Assembly (NCBI GenBank): GCA_030634785.1
Contig: DAOWAC010000065.1
Coordinates: forward strand, 1-5,970
Direction of reading: 5' to 3'
Source: Chloroflexota bacterium
GTDB lineage: Archaea; Iainarchaeota; Iainarchaeia; Iainarchaeales; GCA-2688035
Length of the DNA stretch: 5,970 bases
Part shown: in pieces, positions 1 through 4,921 of the stretch
Numbering within the stretch: position 1 is the stretch's first letter
Layout of the letters: each line of letters opens with the position of its first letter
The notes under the pieces: model-generated
What the model was told of the DNA's origin: nothing
The model's input: the letters and a program-made list of their open reading frames with translations, nothing else
The model's database searches: none
Made by a program: the position numbers and the translations under genes

Positions 1-1
1 G

Positions 2-1006
2 AAAAAAGGATATGCTTACAAAGGAAAAGACGGAAGCATTTACTACAAAATAAAAACATTTAAAGCTTATGGAAAGCTTGCACACATTGATTTTAAAACA
101 CTTAAAGCAGGAACACGAGTTAAACAAGACGAGTACGAAAAAGGAGAAGCACAGGATTTTGCACTATGGAAAGCATGGGATGAAGATGATGGAAACGTGT
201 TCTGGGAAACAGAAATTGGAAAAGGAAGACCAGGATGGCATATTGAATGCAGTGCAATGAGCATGAAGCACTTGGGAGAAAGCTTTGACATTCACGGCGG
301 AGGCGAAGATTTAATTTTTCCACACCACGAAAACGAAATAGCACAATCCGAAGCAGCAACAGAAAAACCTTTTGCAAAATACTGGGTTCACAACGCTTTC
401 CTGCAGGTAAACGGCGAAAAAATGAGCAAAAGTCTCGGAAACTTTTACACAATCCACGATTTAAAAGATTATAATCCAATTGCAGTAAGATACTTAATGA
501 TTTCAAGCAGTTACAGACAACCGCTTAATTTTACTTTTGAAGGACTAAGAGCTGCACAAAACAGTCTTGACAGATTAAATGAATTGGTTGGAAAATTACA
601 GGAACCGGAAGGAAAAGATTCTGGCGAAATAAAAAAAGCCATTGAAAGCTCTGAAAAAAAGTTTGAAAAAGCAATGGACGACGATTTAAACACACCGCTT
701 GGTTTTGCTGCATTGTTTGAATTTGTAAGAAAAACAAATTCCCTTCTTGACGCAGGAAAAATCGGCAAAAAGGACACAAAGCTTGCATTGAAGTTTTTGA
801 AAAAACTTGACACAGTCTTTGCAGTAATGGATTTTGAACAAAAGAACGAAATTGGAAAAGCCGACCTTGCACTAATTAGGGAAAGAGAAAAGCTTAGAGC
901 TGAAAAAAAGTGGGCTGAATCAGATAAGATAAGAGACCAGCTTGCAGAAAAAGGAATCGAACTAAAGGACACACCTTCAGGAACAAAGTGGAAGTTAATA
1001 AAATGA
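2..1006 (+). CDS. cysS: Cysteinyl-tRNA synthetase, 5'-truncated by window edge
   Basis: Class I aminoacyl-tRNA synthetase that activates cysteine with ATP and charges tRNA-Cys in the cytoplasm. The frame is open from base 2, so the gene starts before the window; the ATG at 197 is internal. About 334 residues are visible of a usual 450-480, so the N-terminal Rossmann half with the HIGH motif and first zinc cysteine is missing. Visible family marks are a [12 protein letters not shown] stretch near the left edge, [17 protein letters not shown], then [13 protein letters not shown] (about 227-259) whose Cys is a zinc ligand, then [15 protein letters not shown] (293-337) supplying the His and Glu zinc ligands, and the KMSKS ATP loop at 419-433. 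The C-terminal anticodon-binding region ends in the typical [20 protein letters not shown] and [13 protein letters not shown]. The stop TGA (1004-1006) overlaps the next gene's ATG. Nothing looks broken. Family assignment is near certain. Confidence 0.97.
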   Translation, partial: KKGYAYKGKDGSIYYKIKTFKAYGKLAHIDFKTLKAGTRVKQDEYEKGEAQDFALWKAWDEDDGNVFWETEIGKGRPGWHIECSAMSMKHLGESFDIHGGGEDLIFPHHENEIAQSEAATEKPFAKYWVHNAFLQVNGEKMSKSLGNFYTIHDLKDYNPIAVRYLMISSSYRQPLNFTFEGLRAAQNSLDRLNELVGKLQEPEGKDSGEIKKAIESSEKKFEKAMDDDLNTPLGFAALFEFVRKTNSLLDAGKIGKKDTKLALKFLKKLDTVFAVMDFEQKNEIGKADLALIREREKLRAEKKWAESDKIRDQLAEKGIELKDTPSGTKWKLIK

Positions 1007-1278
1007 GACCAATTATCAAAAAAACAAAATCAAAAAAACTTATGCAACAGGCACTTAGAACAAAAAAAATTGCACAAGAACACGCTATATTCGAAAAAAC
1101 TCTCAGAGAAGGTAAAGCACCAGATCTTAAGGGAGCAAACAGCTTTGGAAGACTTGCCAAAATAGTTAGAAAACAAGCATTAATAGAAGCCAGAGAAGCA
1201 AAAAAGCAAAAACCAATTGTTAGCGTTGTAGGACAAAAATTTAAAAGAATAAGCAAAAAAATTTCCAGAAAGCTTTAA
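1003..1278 (+). CDS. Small highly basic protein of unknown function, coupled to cysS
   Basis: This is a 91-residue protein I do not recognise. The ATG at 1003 overlaps the cysS stop in an ATGA, a common arrangement for translational coupling. A GTG at 988 would add five residues but lies deeper inside cysS, so 1003 is preferred. By my count 28 of 91 residues are Lys/Arg against 6 Asp/Glu, so the predicted pI is very high. There is no signal peptide or hydrophobic helix and no cysteine. The middle (about residues 14-68) looks helical and amphipathic, and the end is a basic KFKRISKKISRKL. Such composition fits a nucleic-acid or ribosome-associated protein, and the link to a tRNA synthetase fits a translation role, but both are inference. 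I see no zinc finger, KH, S1 or known ribosomal-protein signature. Codon use matches its neighbours, which supports a real gene. Confidence 0.8.
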   Translation: MRPIIKKTKSKKLMQQALRTKKIAQEHAIFEKTLREGKAPDLKGANSFGRLAKIVRKQALIEAREAKKQKPIVSVVGQKFKRISKKISRKL

Positions 1279-1281
1279 ATA
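1274..1281 (+). promoter_or_regulatory. Archaeal TATA box (box A) for the antiporter gene
   Basis: TTTAAATA at 1274-1281, preceded by a purine-rich BRE-like AGAAAGC, matches the archaeal box A consensus. Its centre is about 35 bp before the ATG at 1313, which predicts transcription starting near 1303-1306 and a leader of under 10 nt. The box overlaps the TAA stop (1276-1278) of the basic-protein gene. The antiporter may therefore be transcribed on its own despite following two co-directional genes. No Shine-Dalgarno motif is evident before the ATG, in keeping with a very short leader. A chance match in A/T-rich DNA cannot be excluded. Confidence 0.55.
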
Positions 1282-1312
1282 AACCAAATCTGTTTCTATT
1301 AACTGATAAGCC

Positions 1313-3097
1313 ATGGATTTTACTCTGCTGATAGACCTTGGTCTGATTATTGTTGTAGCAACATTATTTGGATATATTGCAAGGGTTTTGAAACAACCAA
1401 GCCTTCTTGCATACATCATTACTGGAGTAGTTATAGGGCCAATAGGACTTGGAGCACTTGGCTACAGTTTCCAAGGACTTACAATCGGCATATCAAACAT
1501 GCAGGATATTAGAATTTTGTCAGAATTAGGAATTGCTTTCTTATTGTTCAGCATAGGAGTTGAACTTGACATTAGAAAATTTTTCAGCATAGGAAAGCTT
1601 GTTGCCATAGGAGCAACAGTTCAGATTGCAGTAACCATTGCAATTGTAATGCTTTTCAGCCTGCTTTTTCCAAGCATTATTTCATTCCAACAATCTGTTT
1701 TTCTTGGAGTAATTCTTGCATTTAGTTCAACAATGGTCATAATAAAACTCTTGGGTGACAACTATCAAATAAACACACTGCATGGAAGGCTATTGATTGG
1801 CTTTCTGTTAGTGCAGGATTTCTTAGTAATACTTGCAATACCATTACTGCAAGATATTGGAAATATCTTTTCGCCAAGCGTACTTTCATTAGTCTTGATA
1901 AAAATAGTTGTTTTGATTGCAGCAGCAGCAATAATTAACAGGCATTTCCTGCCACGTATCTTCAAATTTAACCTCAACTATCAGGAAGAATTTTATCTTA
2001 CAGCCTTAAGCAGCTGTTTTATTTTCATTGCACTTGCAATCTTACTTGACATACCAGTAGCCATTGGAGCATTTATCGGAGGACTTGCACTTTCAACACT
2101 ACCATACAATACAGAAATATTCAACAAAATAAGAGGCCTAAGAGACTTCTTTGTAATAATTTTCTTTGTTTCGCTTGGAATGCAGCTCACATTCTCTTTT
2201 TCAGCAATACCAATTGCATTAATAATTTTTATGATTGCAATAGTTCTAATCCTAAAGCCGGTTTTTTACTATCTTTTTACACTGTTCTCAGGATATGGCA
2301 GCAAAGTAAGTTTAATGGTGGCACTGGCTCTTGCAAACGTAAGTGAATTCAGCTTAATAGTTGCACAAATGGGCTTCGATCCAACAAATCCAGAATCAAG
2401 CATTTTGTCAGAAGGACTTTTTTCAGTTATTATTCTAACAATAACAGTTTCAATGATTCTTGCACCATACCTTATGAAATCACACACACACCTGAACAAA
2501 TTATTTGAAAAAGCATCAAAGCGCCTGCCAAACAAACTTAAAAGAAAAAGATTTGGTACAAAACTTTCAGGACTTGAAAACATTCCTTCAAAATTAAAAG
2601 ACCACATTCTTATTTTGGGAGGAGGAACGATGGGTTTCAACATTGCAAAAGCAATATACCATCATTACCCAACAATAGTTCTTGACCAGGATTCAGAAGT
2701 TGTTTATAGCTGCATAAGACAAGGCATAAAAGCAAGCTATGGAGACGCAGAAGAAACTGAAGTTCTCTTAAAAGCAAATCCAAAAGACGCAAAGCTAGTA
2801 ATATTGGCAATTCCAAACATTAAAGCTTCATTAAAAGCACTTGACTTCATAAAAAAAGAAAACAAGAACGTGCCGGTTTTTGCAAGAGCACACTATTACA
2901 ATGATTCACTAAAGCTTTACAAAAATGGCGCAGACTTTGTATGCATGCCGCACATAGTAGGCGGAAACATGTTTTTAGAAAACATTGGAAAGTTTTTGGA
3001 CACAGGACAACTTTCAACAGTTATAAATCTTCAAGATGAATATATGAAATATCTTAAAGAAAAAGCAAAAGAAGAACGACAACACTTTGGATTCTGA
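1313..3097 (+). CDS. CPA2/Kef-type cation:proton antiporter with RCK (TrkA-N) domain
   Basis: A 594-residue polytopic membrane protein that exchanges K+ or Na+ for H+ across the cytoplasmic membrane; the ion is not decided by sequence. Residues 1-390 form the Na+/H+ exchanger domain with about 12-13 hydrophobic helices. Family marks are KQPSLLAYIITGVVIGP (27-43), SELGIAFLLFSIGVELD (70-86), AFSSTMVIIKLLGD (136-149), a Kef-like VQDF with Q168-D169, GAFIGGLALS (252-261), VSLGM (286-290), a Lys at 315 in a late helix, and ANVSEFSLIVAQMG (341-354). After a basic linker (about 391-428), residues 429-555 form a Rossmann RCK_N domain with GGGTMG at 436-441, acidic D458 after the second strand, and a GDAEETEVLLKA segment, so NAD(H)-type nucleotide gating is expected. 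No RCK_C domain follows; the protein ends soon after in a charged helix. The ATG at 1313 is the first in frame and sits at the predicted membrane-entry helix. Confidence 0.93.
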   Translation: MDFTLLIDLGLIIVVATLFGYIARVLKQPSLLAYIITGVVIGPIGLGALGYSFQGLTIGISNMQDIRILSELGIAFLLFSIGVELDIRKFFSIGKLVAIGATVQIAVTIAIVMLFSLLFPSIISFQQSVFLGVILAFSSTMVIIKLLGDNYQINTLHGRLLIGFLLVQDFLVILAIPLLQDIGNIFSPSVLSLVLIKIVVLIAAAAIINRHFLPRIFKFNLNYQEEFYLTALSSCFIFIALAILLDIPVAIGAFIGGLALSTLPYNTEIFNKIRGLRDFFVIIFFVSLGMQLTFSFSAIPIALIIFMIAIVLILKPVFYYLFTLFSGYGSKVSLMVALALANVSEFSLIVAQMGFDPTNPESSILSEGLFSVIILTITVSMILAPYLMKSHTHLNKLFEKASKRLPNKLKRKRFGTKLSGLENIPSKLKDHILILGGGTMGFNIAKAIYHHYPTIVLDQDSEVVYSCIRQGIKASYGDAEETEVLLKANPKDAKLVILAIPNIKASLKALDFIKKENKNVPVFARAHYYNDSLKLYKNGADFVCMPHIVGGNMFLENIGKFLDTGQLSTVINLQDEYMKYLKEKAKEERQHFGF

Positions 3098-3112
3098 TAT
3101 TTTTCAAAAATA
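3098..3112. terminator. A/T palindrome between convergent genes, possible bidirectional terminator
   Basis: A perfect 7-bp inverted repeat around one base, TATTTTTcAAAAATA, begins at the base after the antiporter stop and lies in the 24-bp gap before the convergent gene's stop. It gives a T5 tract in each reading direction. Archaeal RNA polymerase terminates at U-rich tracts, often without a strong hairpin, so this could end both transcripts. The stem is all A/T and weak, so the T tracts would matter more than the fold. Such palindromes also occur by chance at this composition. Confidence 0.45.
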
Positions 3113-3121
3113 ATTCTAAAC

Positions 3122-4585
3122 CTACTTTTGTACCTTGCTTTTCTTAGCTGCCTTTTCAACACTTTGTCTTGCAGTAGCATGAGCATTTATTTCATCAATC
3201 CGCTTTTGCTTTACTGCCCCCCTTGCAACCTGCTCGCTTACCTCAGAACCCATTTTTTCCTTTTCAGCTTTTGTTTTTGTCCCTGGTTTCTTTTTCTTTA
3301 CCTTGCGCTTTTTCTTTTTCTTTAAAAGACCATGTGATTTCAAAAGCTCTTCATCGGCCTTGAGTTTAAACTTTAGCTTTGAAAGATTAATCTTGTCTTT
3401 GGACTTTTCTCTTTCAGCTTTCAAAAAACCAAAGATTGCAAATGCAGCAATTGCTGCAAAAATAAGAGCAAACGCAATAATGACATATGTAAAAGTAGAA
3501 TTCTGAAGTCCTGTTGTTGAACCAACAGGAAGTGGTATAGGAGTATCTCCGTTAGCTGGAGACGGTGTATTATTTTCATTTACAGAAGTAGGTAATGGCA
3601 CAGCACACAAACCTGTTTCTTCATTAACATAACTTGTAGTGCATTCTTCTGCACTGCAAACAGGCAGTTCTCCAATTGCAAGAAAACTCTTCAAAACACA
3701 TTGAACATTGTCAGGACACTGCAATTCAGTTAAAGAATTACATTCACAATCATTGTTATAACATAAAGGAACACTGTTGCATTTACTTCTAATACAATAT
3801 CCGCCACTGCATTCTTGATTATCTGAACAAAGTTCCCCATCCCTTTTTGAACAAACTCCGTCCAAGTTAACAAAACCTGTTTCACATTCTTCAATCAAAC
3901 AAACAGGAGTTGCACCAACCGGAAGACTTGCTTTTGAAACACATTTTGTATTATCAGGACACTGCAATTCAGTTAAAGAATCACAACCACAATCGTTATT
4001 ATAACAAACAAGTGCATTGCTGCAAACTTCATTAATGCAATAACCTCCACCACACTCAGCACCAGTTGAACAAGCCTCTCCGTCATTAAGACATTGAACT
4101 CCAAGACAATCTAAACAAACTTCTTTCAATTCTTCAACAAATTCAAATCCAACAAAAACAAAATTAGTATCCAAAAATATCAAACTTACACTTTCTGGCA
4201 AAATCCTAAAATCTGTTGGAAAACCAATTAGCTTTTGAGAAATTTCAACAGAACCATTTGCAGGAAGCCATAAATTTTCTTCAACAAGAACCGTTTCCTG
4301 CACAGTATAAGGTTCTCTGTAAACATATTCGTAAGACAAATCAATATTCAAATCAACATTAAACAAATTAACAATATTGAAAAAAGTTGAATTTGGAGGA
4401 TTGTCAACCCCTTCAAAAACAATATCGTCTTCTGTGCCAATAAGCTGGTTTGTATCAATATCATAAACAGCTATTACATTTCGTTCACTTGAAACAATCT
4501 CAGAATACTGACATTTAAGTCCTTGCGAAAAAGGAATTATAAGAAAAAGAAACAAAATCGAAAAAAATAACCTTTTATTATTCAT
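3122..4585 (-). CDS. Secreted Cys-rich repeat protein, single-pass, with Lys-rich cytoplasmic tail
   Basis: A 487-residue surface protein of unknown function. In order: a Sec-type signal peptide (basic MNNKR, hydrophobic core 6-19, likely cleavage near residue 22); a beta-rich region at 25-155 with no recognised fold; CLDC and a third Cys at 157-165; two tandem 81-residue repeats (168-248, 249-329), each with 12 cysteines at matching positions; a Pro/Thr/Ser/Asn linker (330-364); one transmembrane helix (about 366-388); and a cytoplasmic tail of about 99 residues, very Lys-rich, including a K/R block at 422-433. All 28 cysteines lie outside the membrane, suggesting disulfide bonding. Asn-glycosylation sequons occur at N65, N110, N338 and N362. 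The DGExC..(5)C....C....C start of each repeat recalls Dickkopf/EB-like Cys-rich modules of DPANN surface proteins; that likeness is weak. There is no lipobox before C25. The ATG at 4585 precedes a clear signal peptide, so the start is well supported. Adhesion or host contact is only a guess. Confidence 0.88.
   Translation of the reverse strand: MNNKRLFFSILFLFLIIPFSQGLKCQYSEIVSSERNVIAVYDIDTNQLIGTEDDIVFEGVDNPPNSTFFNIVNLFNVDLNIDLSYEYVYREPYTVQETVLVEENLWLPANGSVEISQKLIGFPTDFRILPESVSLIFLDTNFVFVGFEFVEELKEVCLDCLGVQCLNDGEACSTGAECGGGYCINEVCSNALVCYNNDCGCDSLTELQCPDNTKCVSKASLPVGATPVCLIEECETGFVNLDGVCSKRDGELCSDNQECSGGYCIRSKCNSVPLCYNNDCECNSLTELQCPDNVQCVLKSFLAIGELPVCSAEECTTSYVNEETGLCAVPLPTSVNENNTPSPANGDTPIPLPVGSTTGLQNSTFTYVIIAFALIFAAIAAFAIFGFLKAEREKSKDKINLSKLKFKLKADEELLKSHGLLKKKKKRKVKKKKPGTKTKAEKEKMGSEVSEQVARGAVKQKRIDEINAHATARQSVEKAAKKSKVQK
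3599..4084 (-). repeat. Tandem 81-codon duplication encoding two 12-Cys modules
   Basis: Two adjacent 243-bp units, 3842-4084 (first in the protein) and 3599-3841 (second), encode the Cys-rich modules. Eleven of twelve cysteines keep an exact 81-residue offset; the last is shifted by one residue. A block of 28 bp is identical at 3711-3738 and 3954-3981 (coding for most of a SLTELQCPD segment), and the flanking CYNNDC codons are also close. The rest has diverged at DNA and protein level. This fits an internal gene duplication of moderate age, with one segment kept by selection or homogenised by recombination. Confidence 0.88.
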
Positions 4586-4625
4586 AAACTACCGCGTCCA
4601 ATCCTAAAAACAAACAACTTTGTGT

Positions 4626-4633
4626 TATTTAAG
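4626..4633 (-). promoter_or_regulatory. Candidate TATA box for the Cys-rich protein gene
   Basis: On the minus strand CTTAAATA (4633 down to 4626) is preceded by GTAAA, a plausible BRE. The centre is about 44 bp before the ATG at 4585, predicting a start site near 4603 and a leader of roughly 18 nt. No other T/A box in the gap is better placed on this strand. Support is positional and by consensus only. Confidence 0.4.
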
Positions 4634-4675
4634 TTTACTGGAAGGCTCATTTGCTTACCCCCTATACTGCAAAAG

Positions 4676-4683
4676 AATAAATA
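4676..4683 (+). promoter_or_regulatory. Candidate TATA box for the two-helix membrane protein
   Basis: AATAAATA at 4676-4683 follows a BRE-like AAAAG. Counting 26-27 bp from its centre puts the transcription start at about 4705-4706, exactly at a GTG that is in frame with the downstream ORF. This would allow either a leaderless transcript from the GTG at 4706 or a leader of about 42 nt to the ATG at 4748. The box departs from the TTTAWATA consensus at its first positions, so support is modest. Confidence 0.35.
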
Positions 4684-4747
4684 GGACAAAACAATCAATT
4701 AAACAGTGATTTGCTTGATAGAACTCACACCAAACATTAAGAAAAAA

Positions 4748-4921
4748 ATGAAAAAAATTGCTGCAATGCACGCACTTCTTGCAATAGTGTGCTTTTCAAT
4801 CACAATCTTTAGCATTACAATAAACAAACCAAAAAGCACAACAGCATTCGCAATTATTACAGCAGCAAATGTCGCAGGAATTGTTACAATTGCATTCTTT
4901 TACAGAAGAGGATATGTATAA
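4748..4921 (+). CDS. Small two-transmembrane-helix protein, unknown function
   Basis: A 57-residue protein from the ATG at 4748, or 71 residues if the in-frame GTG at 4706 is used. It has a short basic start (MKK), a first hydrophobic helix at about 4-25, a KPKS loop, a second helix at about 30-51 and a final YRRGYV, so both ends are predicted cytoplasmic. I do not recognise a family. The ATG is favoured because it places MKK directly before the first helix, while the extra 14 residues look non-descript; the TATA candidate at 4676-4683 argues for the GTG. The stop TAA (4919-4921) abuts the stop of the convergent Dph6 fusion gene with no base between them. A T6 tract at 4949-4954, inside that gene, could end this transcript. 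Codon use matches its neighbours. Membrane topology is well supported, but reality as an expressed gene less so. Confidence 0.6.
   Translation: MKKIAAMHALLAIVCFSITIFSITINKPKSTTAFAIITAANVAGIVTIAFFYRRGYV

Larger units (their letters stand above)
4586..4747. other. Divergent intergenic region
   Basis: About 160 bp separate two divergently transcribed genes. It holds the minus-strand TATA candidate at 4626-4633 and a plus-strand one at 4676-4683. Between them lies a slightly more G/C-rich stretch with CCCCC near 4658-4662, for which I see no function. There are no tRNA-like folds, direct repeats or convincing operator palindromes; a short AACA...TGTT symmetry near 4615-4626 is too weak to call. 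If the GTG at 4706 is the true start of the right-hand gene, the region ends at 4705. Confidence 0.5.

Noticed and set aside
197..199. ATG at 197 as start of the cysteinyl-tRNA synthetase
   Set aside because: The frame is open to the left edge and the upstream residues match the family ([17 protein letters not shown]), so this Met is internal.
67..972. Several open frames antisense or out of frame to cysS (for example 120-506 and 511-972 on the minus strand)
   Set aside because: They lie wholly inside a confidently identified gene, are Ser/Phe/Leu-rich as expected from reading A-rich codons backwards, and show no family signature.
988..990. GTG at 988 as start of the basic protein
   Set aside because: It would add five residues inside cysS, while the ATG at 1003 forms a typical ATGA overlap.
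1737..2643. Minus-strand open frames within the antiporter gene
   Set aside because: They are shadows of a long membrane-protein gene; none has recognisable domains or a promoter.
3128..3506. Plus-strand open frames rich in Phe/Leu opposite the Cys-rich protein's tail, resembling small membrane proteins
   Set aside because: Their hydrophobicity comes from reading Lys codons (AAA/AAG) as TTT/CTT on the other strand; the minus-strand frame is much longer and has a full domain order.
4520..4585. Lipoprotein signal peptide ending at Cys25 of the surface protein
   Set aside because: The residues before C25 (QGLK) do not form a lipobox, and the protein has its own membrane helix.
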